The notes under the pieces are model-generated. The model had not been told where the DNA came from and did not search any database. It was given only the letters and a program-made list of their open reading frames with translations. The position numbers and the translations under genes were made by a program. A stretch of DNA of 64,000 bases from Brevundimonas sp. MF30-B (GTDB taxonomy: Bacteria; Pseudomonadota; Alphaproteobacteria; Caulobacterales; Caulobacteraceae): NCBI RefSeq assembly GCF_004683885.1, contig NZ_CP038440.1, positions 1,770,001 through 1,834,000 of the forward strand, in the 5' to 3' direction. Below, piece after piece: positions 27,521 through 38,906 of the stretch. Position 1 is the first letter of the stretch. Each line of letters starts with the position of its first letter.

Positions 27521-28927
27521 ATGCGAGCAACGGGCGCAGACATTCTGGTCGTCGACGACGAGGCCGACATCCGGGACCTGGTGTCAGGTCTGCTTGAAGA
27601 CGAAGGTCATGCCGTCCGGACGGCCTCGAACTCCGATGCGGCCCTGGCCGCCATTCGAGCTCGACGGCCTTCCCTGGCTATTCTGGACATCTGGATGCAG
27701 GGCGGGGGTCTTGACGGCCTTGAACTACTTGATGTGGTCAAGGAGATCGATCCGGACCTTCCTGTCGTCATGATATCCGGGCACGGCAACATCGAAACGG
27801 CGGTCAGCGCGCTGAAACGGGGCGCTTACGACTTCATCGAGAAGCCGTTCAAGTCCGATCGTCTCGTCGTGGTCGTGGAGCGCGCGATCGAAGCCGCCAG
27901 CCTGCGGCGGGAGAACCGTCGACTGCGGGCGCAGACCATGACGCCCACCGGCATCATTGGGCGATCCGCCGCCGCTCAAGTCCTCAGGGCCACCATCGGC
28001 AAGGTGGCGCCCGCGAACAGCCGCGTGCTGATCTCAGGACCGCCCGGGTCCGGAAAGGAACTGGTCGCCCGACAGATACACGAGGCCAGCCCGCGCGCTC
28101 GCGCTGAGTTTGTGGCCATCTCCGCGGCCGGCATGGCGCCTGAACGGCTGGACGCAGAGCTCTTTGGAGAGGAGGCCGGCGACGGGCGCCCGCGCAAGAT
28201 CGGGGTTTTCGAGCGGGCGCACAATGGGACCTTGTATCTGGACGATGTGGCCGACATGCCGCCGGAGAGCCAGAGCCGCATTCTGCGCGTTCTCGTGGAA
28301 CAGCGGTTCCGCCGCGTGGGCGGCGAACAGGACGTCCAGGTCGACGTCCGGGTCATATCCTCGACGTCCAAAGACCTGAAGGCTGAGATCGCCCAGGGCA
28401 GCTTTCGCGAGGATCTGTTCCACCGGCTCAATGTGGTGCCCATACGTGTCCCGGGCCTCGCTGAGCGCCGCGAGGACATCGCCGAACTGATCGAGCATTT
28501 CATCGAAAGCCTCAGCGCCTCGCAAGGCCTGCCGCGGCGGCGTGTCGGCGAAGATGCAGTTGCCGTTCTTCAGGTCCATCCGTGGCCCGGGAATGTCCGG
28601 CAGCTCCGCAACAACATCGAGCGCCTGCTGATCCTGGCGACAGGAGACCCCGCCGAGCCGATCACCGCGGACATGCTGCCTCAGGAGGTCGCGGCTTCCA
28701 ACGGCGGCGGACTGGCCGCCGACCGCACGATCGCCCTGCCTCTGCGCGAGGCGCGCGAAGTGTTCGAGCGTGATTATCTCGCGGCCCAGATCATGAGGTT
28801 TGGCGGGAATATCAGCCGCACCGCAGCCTTCATCGGCATGGAGCGGTCGGCGCTTCACCGCAAACTCAAGTCACTCGGGGTTTCGCCAGTGCGCGGTGGG
28901 GACGATGAAGAGGGGGCCTCAGCCTGA
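27521..28927 (+). CDS. ntrX: NtrX response regulator
   Basis: The 468-residue regulator has a receiver domain (phospho-Asp56 in LAILDIWM), a sigma-54-type AAA+ domain with Walker A GPPGSGKELVARQIH and Walker B GTLYLDDVADMP, and a C-terminal Fis-type helix-turn-helix (GNISRTAAFIGMERSALHRK). The GAFTGA loop that contacts sigma-54 is missing: ELFGEEAGDGRPRKIG stands where ELFG.E.GAFTGA would be. That is normal for NtrX and means it probably does not work as a classical sigma-54 activator. It is translated with ntrY and overlaps the next gene by one base (TGATG). Confidence 0.95.
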   Translation: MRATGADILVVDDEADIRDLVSGLLEDEGHAVRTASNSDAALAAIRARRPSLAILDIWMQGGGLDGLELLDVVKEIDPDLPVVMISGHGNIETAVSALKRGAYDFIEKPFKSDRLVVVVERAIEAASLRRENRRLRAQTMTPTGIIGRSAAAQVLRATIGKVAPANSRVLISGPPGSGKELVARQIHEASPRARAEFVAISAAGMAPERLDAELFGEEAGDGRPRKIGVFERAHNGTLYLDDVADMPPESQSRILRVLVEQRFRRVGGEQDVQVDVRVISSTSKDLKAEIAQGSFREDLFHRLNVVPIRVPGLAERREDIAELIEHFIESLSASQGLPRRRVGEDAVAVLQVHPWPGNVRQLRNNIERLLILATGDPAEPITADMLPQEVAASNGGGLAADRTIALPLREAREVFERDYLAAQIMRFGGNISRTAAFIGMERSALHRKLKSLGVSPVRGGDDEEGASA

Positions 28928-29790
28928 TGTCGCGTGTCGCTTATGTGAACGGCGTTTATCAAGCGCATGGCCAAGCCTCGATTCACATCGAGGATCGCGG
29001 ATTCCAGTTTGCTGACGGCGTCTATGAGGTCTGGTCGGTCTTCGGCGGACGTCTAGGCGATTTCGACGGCCACATGACTCGGCTTCACCGCAGCCTTAAC
29101 GAACTGCGCATTCCCATCCCCATGAGCCGCCAGGCCCTTGAAGCCGTTCTGAAGGAGACCGTGCGACGGAATCGAGTGCGCGAGGGGCTTGTCTACCTGC
29201 AGGTAACGCGCGGCGCCGCACGGCGAGACCATGCATTTCCAGCCCAGGACACGCCGCCAACAGTGGTCGTCACGGCTCGGTCGGCGCCGCTGTCGAGAAG
29301 CCATGCGATGGCCGACAAGGGAGTCGCTGTGGTCACGCACCCCGATATTCGATGGGGCCGCTGCGACATCAAGACGGTTGGGCTTCTGGCCAATGTGCTG
29401 GCCAAACAGGCGGCCAAGGAGAAGGGGGCGGCCGAGGCCTGGATGGTGGACCAGATGGGCTTGGTCACCGAAGGTTCGTCCACGAACGCCTGGATTGTCG
29501 ACGCTGACGGCAAACTACGGACCCGGGACATCCAGTCCAACATCCTTCGCGGCGTCACGCGCACAGCGGTGATGGCCTTGATCCAGGCCGAGGGACTGGA
29601 GTTCGACGAGCGGCCGTTCTCCGTCGAGGACGCGCAGCGGGCTCGTGAAGCCTTCTACACCTCCGCGACCGGTTTCGTGACGCCCGTGACCTCGATCGAT
29701 GGGGCGAAGATCGGGAACGGACAGCCAGGCCCCATCGCCAGCAGGCTGCGAGCGCTGTACCTGGAGCAGACTCAACTCGACGCTCGGTGA
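28927..29790 (+). CDS. dat: D-amino-acid transaminase (class IV PLP aminotransferase)
   Basis: This 287-residue fold-type IV aminotransferase has VNGVYQAHGQASIHIEDRGF and QFADGVYEVW at the N-terminus, the PLP lysine K149 in CDIKTVGLLANVLAK, and VTEGSSTNAWIVD and TSATGFVTPVTSIDG at the cofactor phosphate and dimer sites. The expected reaction is transamination between D-alanine and D-glutamate, supplying peptidoglycan precursors; a branched-chain specificity cannot be excluded. In many alphaproteobacteria this gene lies between ntrX and hfq-hflX. Here it is the last gene of the plus-strand block. Confidence 0.87.
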   Translation: MSRVAYVNGVYQAHGQASIHIEDRGFQFADGVYEVWSVFGGRLGDFDGHMTRLHRSLNELRIPIPMSRQALEAVLKETVRRNRVREGLVYLQVTRGAARRDHAFPAQDTPPTVVVTARSAPLSRSHAMADKGVAVVTHPDIRWGRCDIKTVGLLANVLAKQAAKEKGAAEAWMVDQMGLVTEGSSTNAWIVDADGKLRTRDIQSNILRGVTRTAVMALIQAEGLEFDERPFSVEDAQRAREAFYTSATGFVTPVTSIDGAKIGNGQPGPIASRLRALYLEQTQLDAR

Positions 29791-29811
29791 TATAATTTCG
29801 CATAATATATC
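29789..29811. other. AT-rich imperfect inverted repeat after dat
   Basis: GATATA (29789-29794) and TATATC (29806-29811) form inverted arms around an AT-rich core that includes a perfect TATAAT (29791-29796), in strongly GC-rich DNA. It begins on the last bases of the dat stop region, in the 119-base gap between convergent dat and lpdA. It has no GC stem, so it is not a standard terminator. The rest of the gap (29812-29909) shows nothing I recognise. Confidence 0.4.
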
Positions 29812-29909
29812 TTAGGCGATAAGCGACGTCGACGTCTTGTGGCTTGGTGCTGGAGCGCCGCGCCAGCCTGTCTGCACCCGCCGCGTGATGTTGCGGGCGA
29901 AGCTGGCCT

Positions 29910-31316
<1,407 letters not shown>

Positions 31317-31396
31317 GAGAATCAAGCCGTTGCAGTCAGGCCTTGCGGCCGGAAGTTAGACACGTGAGAGGCGACGCCGCCGCCCCTCGCCTGGCG

Positions 31397-32686
31397 TCAG
31401 GCCAGCATGGTGACTGGGTCTTCGATCATCGCCTTGAACACCTGCAGGAAGCGGGCGCCGACGGCGCCGTCCACCACACGGTGATCGCAGGTCAGGGTCA
31501 CCGTCATGACAGTGGCCACGGCCAGCTGGCCGTCCTTGACGACGGGGCGCTGCTCCCCTGCCCCCACGCTCATGATCGCGCCCTGGGGCTCGTTGATGAT
31601 CGAGGCGAAGGTCTTGATGCCGAACATGCCCAGGTTGGAGACGCTGAAGGTGCCACCCTGGAACTCGTCGGGCTTCAGCTTGCGGTCGCGGGCGCGCTTG
31701 GCCAGGTCCTTGGACTCGGTCGCGATCTGATGCAGCGACTTGGTCTCGGCCTTGCGGATGATCGGGGTGATCAGGCCGCCGTCGATCGCCACCGCCATCG
31801 CCACATCGGCGTTGTGGTGCATGGCGATGCCCTCGGGCGAGTAGCTGGCGTTGGCTTCTGGAACCGCCTTCAGCGCCATGGCGGAGGCCTTGAGCACGAA
31901 ATCGTTGACCGAAACCTTGATCCCGACCTTCTCCAGCATCGCATTGACCTTGGCGCGCGCGGCCAAGAGACCGTCGATCTCGCAGTCGATGGTCAGCGGG
32001 AAGTGCGGCACGTCGCGGAAGCTGTCGGTCAGGCGGCGCGCAATCGCCTTGCGCATGCCGTCCAGCGGCACCAGGTCGTAGGTGCCGTCTGGAATGCCCA
32101 TCTGGGCCAGCGACTGAACCTTGCGCGGTTCGGCGCCGGCCGTGGTCGCCGGGCTGGCGGCGACGGCGGAACCGCCCTTCGCGCCCTCGACGTCACGCTT
32201 GACGATGCGGCCGTGCGGGCCGGTGCCCTTGATCGACTTCAGATCCACGCCGTTCTGCGACGCGATGCGGCGCGCCAGGGGCGAGGCGAAGATGCGGGCG
32301 CCGTCTTCAGCCTCGGCCGAGGCGGCCGCCTTAGCCGGCTCGACCTTGGGCGCTTCGGCTTTCGGGTCTGCAGCGTCGGCCTTGTCAGACTTGGCCGGAG
32401 ATTCAGCTGGCTTGGGATCGGCCTTCGGCGCCGGCGCGGCCGCGCCGTCCTCGCCCTTCAGACGGGCGATCACGCTGTTGACCTTCACGCCCTCGGAGCC
32501 TTCAGGCACGACGATCTCGGCGACTTCGCCCTCGTCGACGGCCTCGACCTCCATGGTCGCCTTGTCGGTCTCGATCTCGGCGATGACGTCGCCGGCCTTG
32601 ACCGTGTCGCCAGCCTTGACGTGCCACTTGGCCAGCACGCCCTCTTCCATGGTGGGCGACAGGGCCGGCATCAGGATGTCAGTCAC
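31397..32686 (-). CDS. pdhC: Pyruvate dehydrogenase E2, dihydrolipoamide acetyltransferase
   Basis: E2 is the core of the pyruvate dehydrogenase complex and transfers acetyl groups from lipoamide to CoA. The 429-residue protein has one lipoyl domain (1-77, Lys42 in [11 protein letters not shown]), an Ala/Pro/Lys linker, a peripheral-subunit-binding domain (FASPLARRIASQNGVDL, then GTGPHGRIVKRDV), and a catalytic domain ending with the active-site histidine in TCDHRVVDGAVGA. The GTG start overlaps the stop of the DUF5076 gene (GTGA). Its lipoyl domain is almost identical in DNA to that of pdhB. Confidence 0.96.
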   Translation of the reverse strand: MTDILMPALSPTMEEGVLAKWHVKAGDTVKAGDVIAEIETDKATMEVEAVDEGEVAEIVVPEGSEGVKVNSVIARLKGEDGAAAPAPKADPKPAESPAKSDKADAADPKAEAPKVEPAKAAASAEAEDGARIFASPLARRIASQNGVDLKSIKGTGPHGRIVKRDVEGAKGGSAVAASPATTAGAEPRKVQSLAQMGIPDGTYDLVPLDGMRKAIARRLTDSFRDVPHFPLTIDCEIDGLLAARAKVNAMLEKVGIKVSVNDFVLKASAMALKAVPEANASYSPEGIAMHHNADVAMAVAIDGGLITPIIRKAETKSLHQIATESKDLAKRARDRKLKPDEFQGGTFSVSNLGMFGIKTFASIINEPQGAIMSVGAGEQRPVVKDGQLAVATVMTVTLTCDHRVVDGAVGARFLQVFKAMIEDPVTMLA

Positions 32687-32994
32687 GACGCAGTCCCCGC
32701 GTCCTTTTCGAGAACGGTCTCGACCGTCGGACCGTCGATCGTCCGATTAAATCCCTTCAGGATTGCGTCGTACGCTTCATCTTGCGGGGCAATTTCGCGT
32801 TGACCGTAAGCGTACGCCATGTGGCGGACCGCTTGGGCCAGCATCACCCCAAAGCTTTCCGGATTGCGAAACGCCGGCTTCAGGGCAAAGGCAGGTTCGT
32901 TTCTGGACCACCAAATCCGTATGATTTCCACCGCGTCGGGATCGTTCACGACGCTCTCTGCGGGTGTCAGCGGAATATCTTTGGACTTGCTCAT
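32683..32994 (-). CDS. DUF5076 domain protein inside the pdh operon
   Basis: This 103-residue soluble protein ([40 protein letters not shown]) matches what I recall as DUF5076, a small family found between pdhB and pdhC in caulobacters. It has no signal peptide or membrane segment. Overlaps of 4 bases at both ends, with pdhB and with pdhC, tie its expression to the pyruvate dehydrogenase complex. A role in complex assembly or regulation is only suggested by position. Confidence 0.8.
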   Translation of the reverse strand: MSKSKDIPLTPAESVVNDPDAVEIIRIWWSRNEPAFALKPAFRNPESFGVMLAQAVRHMAYAYGQREIAPQDEAYDAILKGFNRTIDGPTVETVLEKDAGTAS

Positions 32995-34385
32995 GCCGTC
33001 ACCTGCTTCACAGCCTTGATGATCTTGTCCACGCCCGGCAGCGACAAGGCTTCCAGGTTGGCCGCATAGGGCAGCGGCACGTCTTCCTGGTGCACCCGCA
33101 GCGGGGGCGCGTCGAGGTAGTCGAAGGCATGCTCGATCACCCGCGCCACCACCTCGGCGCCGACGCCCATCGGGCCCCAGCCCTCTTCGGCCGAAACCAG
33201 ACGGTTGGTCTTCTTGACGCTTTCCACGATCGTTTCGTGGTCGAGCGGGCGCAGGGTGCGCAGATCGATGACCTCGGCCTCGATCCCCTCTTCCGCCAGC
33301 TTCTCCGCCGCCGCCAGGGCGAAGCCGACCATGCGGCTGTGGGCGGTGATGGTGACGTCCTTGCCCTCGCGACGGACCTTGGCCTTGCCGATCGGCACGA
33401 CATAGTCCTCGACGTCGGGCACGTCGAACTCCAGCCCGTACATCATCTCGTGCTCGAGGAATACGACGGGGTTGGGATCGCGGATCGCCGCCTTCAGCAG
33501 GCCCTTGGCGTCGGCCGCGTCATAGGGCGCGATGACCTTCAGGCCGGGCACCTGTGCGTACCAGGCGGAATAGTCCTGGCTGTGCTGGGCGCCGACGCGG
33601 CTGGCGGCGCCGTTCGGGCCGCGGAATACGATGGGCGCACGGATCTGGCCGCCCGACATGTAGAGGGTCTTGGCCGCCGAATTGATGATGTGGTCGATGG
33701 CCTGCATGCCGAAGTTCCAAGTCATGAACTCGACGATCGGCTTCAGCCCCGCCATGGCGGCGCCGACGCCCAGGCCGGCGAAGCCGTGCTCGGTGATCGG
33801 CGTGTCGACCACGCGCTGGTCGCCGAACTCCTGCAGCAGTTCGCGGCTGACCTTGTAGGCGCCCTGATACTGAGCGACTTCCTCGCCCATCAGGAAGACG
33901 CGGTCGTCTCGCCGCATTTCCTCGGCCATGGCGTCGCGCAGGGCGTCGCGGATGGTGGTCTTCACCAGCTTGGCGTCGGCGGGGATCTCAGGATCCCGCA
34001 GCTCGACCTTGGGCGTGACGGGAGCAGCCCCCTCGCCTTCCGGACGCGGCTCGGCGGCCTCAGGCGCTTTTTTCTCGGGATCGCCGGCCTGCTCGGCCTT
34101 GGGCGCATCCTGTTTGGCCTCGGCCGCCTTGGGCGCGGGCGCGGCCTCGTCGCCGGACAGGCGGGCGATGGGGGTGTTCACCTTCACGCCCTCGGAGCCT
34201 TCGGCCACGAGGATTTCGGAGATTTCGCCCTCGTCGACGGCCTCGACCTCCATGGTCGCCTTGTCGGTCTCGATCTCGGCGATGACGTCGCCGGCCTTGA
34301 CGGTGTCGCCGGCCTTGACGTGCCATTTGGACAGCGTGCCCTCTTCCATGGTGGGCGACAGCGCCGGCATCAGAATGTCGGTCAC
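32991..34385 (-). CDS. pdhB: Pyruvate dehydrogenase E1 beta subunit with N-terminal lipoyl domain
   Basis: The 464-residue protein joins a lipoyl domain (about 1-78, [11 protein letters not shown] with Lys42) and a linker to the E1-beta transketolase fold. The latter is marked by [58 protein letters not shown] and [19 protein letters not shown]. With PdhA it decarboxylates pyruvate on thiamine diphosphate. A lipoyl domain on E1-beta is seen in alphaproteobacteria and raises lipoate content in the complex. The GTG start overlaps the pdhA stop, and its stop overlaps the DUF5076 start. Confidence 0.96.
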   Translation of the reverse strand: MTDILMPALSPTMEEGTLSKWHVKAGDTVKAGDVIAEIETDKATMEVEAVDEGEISEILVAEGSEGVKVNTPIARLSGDEAAPAPKAAEAKQDAPKAEQAGDPEKKAPEAAEPRPEGEGAAPVTPKVELRDPEIPADAKLVKTTIRDALRDAMAEEMRRDDRVFLMGEEVAQYQGAYKVSRELLQEFGDQRVVDTPITEHGFAGLGVGAAMAGLKPIVEFMTWNFGMQAIDHIINSAAKTLYMSGGQIRAPIVFRGPNGAASRVGAQHSQDYSAWYAQVPGLKVIAPYDAADAKGLLKAAIRDPNPVVFLEHEMMYGLEFDVPDVEDYVVPIGKAKVRREGKDVTITAHSRMVGFALAAAEKLAEEGIEAEVIDLRTLRPLDHETIVESVKKTNRLVSAEEGWGPMGVGAEVVARVIEHAFDYLDAPPLRVHQEDVPLPYAANLEALSLPGVDKIIKAVKQVTA

Positions 34386-35407
34386 TGGGCGGCCTCCACA
34401 TAGACGTCGGTATAGAGCTCGGACGGATCGGGCTCCGGGCTTTCCTGAGCGAACTGGACAGCTTCGGCGACGATCGCCTTGATTTCGCTGTCGATCGCTT
34501 TCAGCTCGTCCTCGGTGGCCTTGGCCTGGTCGAGCAGGATCTTGATGTGCTCGATCGGGTCGCGGGTCTTCTTGACCTCGTCGACCTCTTCCTTGGTGCG
34601 GTACTTGGCCGGATCGGACATGGAGTGGCCGCGGTAGCGGTAGGTCTTCACCTCCAGGATGAAGGGGCCGCCGCCTTCACGGGCGCGCTTGACGGCGCGC
34701 GCCGTGGCGTCGCGAACGGCCAGCACGTCCATGCCGTCTACCTGCTCCCCCGGAATGCCGAAGCTTGAGCCGCGCTGGAACAGCTCGGTCGTCGACGAGG
34801 CCCGCTCGATCGACGTGCCCATGGCGTACTGATTGTTCTCGATGATGTAGATGGCCGGCAGCTTCCACAACTGGGCCATGTTGAAGCTTTCGTAGACCTG
34901 GCCCTGATTGGCCGCGCCGTCGCCGAAATAGACGAAGGCGACCGAGTCATCGCCCCGGTACTTGCCGGCGAAGGCCAGGCCGGTGCCCAGCGCCACCTGG
35001 GCGCCAACGATGCCGTGACCGCCATAGAAGCCGGTCGGCACGTCGAACATGTGCATCGAGCCGCCCTTGCCCTTTGACGAACCGCCGATGCGACCGGTCA
35101 GCTCGGCCATGACCTCTTTGGGGTCCATGCCGGCGGCCAGCATGTGGCCGTGGTCGCGGTAGCCGGTGATGATCTTGTCGTGACCCTGCTTGACGCTCTC
35201 CTGAACGCCCACGGCCACGGCCTCCTGGCCGATGTACAGGTGGCAGAAGCCGCCGATCAGGCCCATGCCGTACAGCTGGCCGGCGCGCTCCTCGAAACGA
35301 CGGATCAGCACCATCTCGCGGTAGAAGCGCAGCAGGTCCTCCTTGGAGGCCTGAGGCGTGTTTGGAATCTTGTCGTCTGACGATTTCTTCGCGGCGGCTC
35401 TCGCCAT
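34382..35407 (-). CDS. pdhA: Pyruvate dehydrogenase E1 alpha subunit
   Basis: This 341-residue subunit binds thiamine diphosphate: the GDG...NN motif runs from [17 protein letters not shown] to [35 protein letters not shown] and the phosphorylation-loop segment [16 protein letters not shown] are further hallmarks. ATG 35407 has GGGAG seven bases upstream. It opens the pdhA-pdhB-DUF5076-pdhC block. A perfect 14-base palindrome (35426-35439) lies about 20 bases upstream of the start. Confidence 0.96.
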   Translation of the reverse strand: MARAAAKKSSDDKIPNTPQASKEDLLRFYREMVLIRRFEERAGQLYGMGLIGGFCHLYIGQEAVAVGVQESVKQGHDKIITGYRDHGHMLAAGMDPKEVMAELTGRIGGSSKGKGGSMHMFDVPTGFYGGHGIVGAQVALGTGLAFAGKYRGDDSVAFVYFGDGAANQGQVYESFNMAQLWKLPAIYIIENNQYAMGTSIERASSTTELFQRGSSFGIPGEQVDGMDVLAVRDATARAVKRAREGGGPFILEVKTYRYRGHSMSDPAKYRTKEEVDEVKKTRDPIEHIKILLDQAKATEDELKAIDSEIKAIVAEAVQFAQESPEPDPSELYTDVYVEAAQ

Positions 35408-35425
35408 CCGGCATCTCCCGGCTGA

Positions 35426-35439
35426 GCCCCGCGCGGGGC
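35426..35439. promoter_or_regulatory. Perfect GC palindrome in the pdhA leader
   Basis: GCCCCGCGCGGGGC is its own reverse complement and lies between ftsB and pdhA. No T-run follows in the minus direction, so it is a poor terminator for ftsB. It could be a leader hairpin or an operator near the pdhA ribosome binding site; neither is shown. Confidence 0.35.
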
Positions 35440-35530
35440 CTCTTATCGTTACGGAAAGGGGGCTTTAGCAGCCTTCGTTCCCGAAAGGCAAAGTCGCCTT
35501 CACGGCTTGTAACAATAGTTCAGCATGGAT

Positions 35531-35860
35531 TTAGGACAGGCGCGCGGCGGCCTGCGTCGCCGGCGCAGGCGACAGACGAACCACATAGTCGCGTGGATCG
35601 GTGAAGCCGATCACCGCCCGCGCGCGCTCTTCCAGAAGATCGCGCGACAGATTGTCGGTGCGCAGATAGCGGACGCGGACTTCCAGGTCCCGGCGCTGCT
35701 CGGTCAGCCGCGCCAACTGAGCCTCGCGCCGCATCAGAAGCGCTTCGCGCTCGGCGCCGCTCAGCAGTCCGCGCTCGCCCGTCAGCGCTTGCACGCCCAG
35801 ATAGACGATCAGCAGACCCAGCAGCAGGGACGGAAGGTAAGGCTTCATGGACTCGGGCAC
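35531..35860 (-). CDS. ftsB: FtsB/DivIC family septum formation initiator
   Basis: This 109-residue bitopic division protein has a single N-terminal membrane helix (SLLLGLLIVYLGVQALTG) followed by a coiled coil (ALLMRREAQLARLTEQRRDLEVR) and the conserved DNLSRDLLEERARAVIGF region. In the divisome it joins FtsL and FtsQ in the periplasm. The start is GTG 35860, chosen because AAGGAG (35867-35872 on the minus strand) lies six bases upstream. It sits between eno and pdhA, a placement I recall from other caulobacters. Confidence 0.9.
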   Translation of the reverse strand: MPESMKPYLPSLLLGLLIVYLGVQALTGERGLLSGAEREALLMRREAQLARLTEQRRDLEVRVRYLRTDNLSRDLLEERARAVIGFTDPRDYVVRLSPAPATQAAARLS

Positions 35861-35937
35861 GGGACGCTCCTTCTGAGCGCACGGGACAGTTTCCCAGTCG
35901 TGACCGAAAATGCCTAACGAACCGTAGCTTGGCCGTA

Positions 35938-37248
<1,311 letters not shown>

Positions 37249-37286
37249 TTAGCCCGCCCCTGCCCCATCCGGCAAGGAAGCCGACC

Positions 37287-37880
37287 CTACAGACAGCCTT
37301 CGACATACTGGATCGACGGCCCGCCGCCGGTGATGGAGCTGACGCGGCCGTCCTGGCCGATCTCGAAGCGCAGGCCCCGCGCATCCGGCGTGGAGCGAGC
37401 GGCGCCCGACCAAGCCGTCAGATACTTCGACGGGGCGGCTTCATAGGCATGCGCCTGTTCGTCCAGGGTGGGATAGGCGGCCCGCACATCGGCTTCGCTG
37501 TCGCCGATGGAGACGCCGCTGTCGGTCGTGACTGTCGAGCTGCGGGTCAGACGCACGCTGGTCAACACGCCGCGTTCGATCATGACCAGAAGGCCTTCGG
37601 GCGCTCGGGCCGGGCGGAATTGGTCGCAGACTTCGGGCTCGGGACCGCCGACGGCATCAGGATTGGCGTCGGGGCCAAGCGCCGCCTCGACTTCGGCCAG
37701 GCTCATGCCGATCCGCAAAGGCCCGAAGCCTTCGGCGTTCAGCGTGTCGGCGCCGGACGCGGGTGTCATGGGACTGACGGCTGGAGCAATCGGTTCGACC
37801 GGCGCCGGCGTGGGCTCTGCGTTGCGGTCTCCGCAGGCCAAAAGGCCGGCGGCCAGCACGGCGGCGACCATCAGGCGCAT
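37287..37880 (-). CDS. Lipoprotein, second of a tandem paralogous pair
   Basis: This protein of about 197 residues has a lipoprotein signal peptide with lipobox LLAC (MVAAVLAAGLLACGD) and a Pro-rich linker. Two short segments, GFGPLRIGMSLAEVEAALGP and GVSIGDSEADVRAAYP, resemble the halves of BamE/SmpA- or BLIP-like folds. The C-terminus GGGPSIQYVEGCL is shared with the neighbour upstream. I do not recognise a function. Starts at ATG 37880 or GTG 37883 both overlap the preceding stop. The cysteines in VCDQF and at the C-terminus could form a disulfide. Confidence 0.7.
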   Translation of the reverse strand: MRLMVAAVLAAGLLACGDRNAEPTPAPVEPIAPAVSPMTPASGADTLNAEGFGPLRIGMSLAEVEAALGPDANPDAVGGPEPEVCDQFRPARAPEGLLVMIERGVLTSVRLTRSSTVTTDSGVSIGDSEADVRAAYPTLDEQAHAYEAAPSKYLTAWSGAARSTPDARGLRFEIGQDGRVSSITGGGPSIQYVEGCL

Positions 37881-38503
37881 CACGAGCAGCCCTCCACATA
37901 CTGGATCGACGGCCCGCCGCCCGAGATGGAGCGCACAGTCCCATCCTGGCCGATCTCGTACTTGATGCCGCGCGCCGCCGGGCTGGAATGGTCGGGCGTC
38001 GCCCAGGTGGTCAGATATTCAGCCGGCGCAGGCTCATACTTGTGCCCCGACGCCTCGATGGCGGAGCCATAGACCTCGCGGACCCGCGCGGCCGTGTCGC
38101 CAACCTTGATGCCGCGCTCGCTGACGGCGGTCGAGTCTTCGCCCAGGGTGACCCGCGTCACCAGGCCGTTCTCGACCATGACGTAAAGGCCCTGAGGCGC
38201 GCGTTGAGGCCGAAGCTCGTTGCACTGCTCGATCGGGTTGTCGAGCGCATGAGCGGGCGGTCCCATGGCGGCCTCAAGCTCGGCCATCCGCATCCCGACG
38301 TGCACCGGGCCGAAGCCGTGCGCGGTCAGGGTCAGGGCAGGCTGGGTCTGGGGCTGGGCCGGACCGGTCGCAGGCGGCGCGTCGACAGGCTGGGCGCCGC
38401 CGGCTGCGGCGGGATCGCGCGGCGAATCGCAGGCGCTCAACGAGATGGCGGCCAGCGACAGAGCGGCCATGAAAGCGACGGGGCGGGCGATGGGGCGGAT
38501 CAT
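37880..38503 (-). CDS. Lipoprotein, first of a tandem paralogous pair
   Basis: The protein has 207 residues from ATG 38503, which has GGGAGA a few bases upstream. The signal peptide ends in lipobox LSAC followed by Asp (ACDSPRD); in E. coli an Asp at position +2 favours inner-membrane retention. The linker is Pro/Ala/Gln-rich. The domain has GFGPVHVGMRMAELEAAMGP and GIKVGDTAARVREVYG, the same two-part pattern as the next gene, and ends SISGGGPSIQYVEGCS. The pair clearly arose by duplication and is probably co-translated. Function unknown. Confidence 0.72.
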   Translation of the reverse strand: MIRPIARPVAFMAALSLAAISLSACDSPRDPAAAGGAQPVDAPPATGPAQPQTQPALTLTAHGFGPVHVGMRMAELEAAMGPPAHALDNPIEQCNELRPQRAPQGLYVMVENGLVTRVTLGEDSTAVSERGIKVGDTAARVREVYGSAIEASGHKYEPAPAEYLTTWATPDHSSPAARGIKYEIGQDGTVRSISGGGPSIQYVEGCS

Positions 38504-38540
38504 GGGCGTCTCCCGGACAGGTCCTGACCCGAAACGCACG

Positions 38541-38569
38541 AAAACGGCGCGCGAACCCGTCGCGCGCCG
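38541..38569 (-). terminator. Rho-independent terminator of rpmF
   Basis: CGGCGCGCGA (38545-38554) pairs with TCGCGCGCCG (38560-38569) around a five-base loop. Read on the minus strand the stem is followed by TTTT (38544-38541). It lies between rpmF and the first lipoprotein gene and separates their transcripts. Confidence 0.8.
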
Positions 38570-38612
38570 CTAAAATTTCACGCCTGGCCGCGAGGCCGGA
38601 AAGCGAAAGACC

Positions 38613-38795
38613 TTAGTCTTCCTTGGGCGTCAGCACCTGACGGCCGCGATAGGTGCCGGTCTTCAGGTCGATGTGGTGCGAACGACGCAGCTCGCCCGTG
38701 TCCTTGTCCTCGACGTAGGGGTTGGCTCCCAGCGAGTCGTGGGCGCGACGCATATTGCGACGCGAGGGCGATACTTTGCGCTTCGGAACGGCCAT
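38613..38795 (-). CDS. rpmF: 50S ribosomal protein L32
   Basis: This 60-residue ribosomal protein has the typical start [20 protein letters not shown] and [16 protein letters not shown]. The zinc-binding cysteines found in some L32 proteins are absent, as usual in alphaproteobacteria. The frame stays open upstream to 38870, but ATG 38795 gives the conserved N-terminus. In many bacteria rpmF is linked to plsX-fabH; here it is alone, followed by a strong terminator. Confidence 0.97.
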   Translation of the reverse strand: MAVPKRKVSPSRRNMRRAHDSLGANPYVEDKDTGELRRSHHIDLKTGTYRGRQVLTPKED

Positions 38796-38906
38796 GTCCG
38801 TCTCAATCTCTAAGTCGGTGCGCCGGGACCGGCGCGAAAAACAACAGGGGCGGCCCGAAAGAGCCGCCACGCGAGCGCGGGCTTATGCATGAACCGGCCC
38901 ATGAGT

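Noticed and set aside
29791-29811. Rho-independent terminator after dat
   Set aside because: The inverted repeat is AT-only with no stable GC stem, so I list it as an unexplained element instead.
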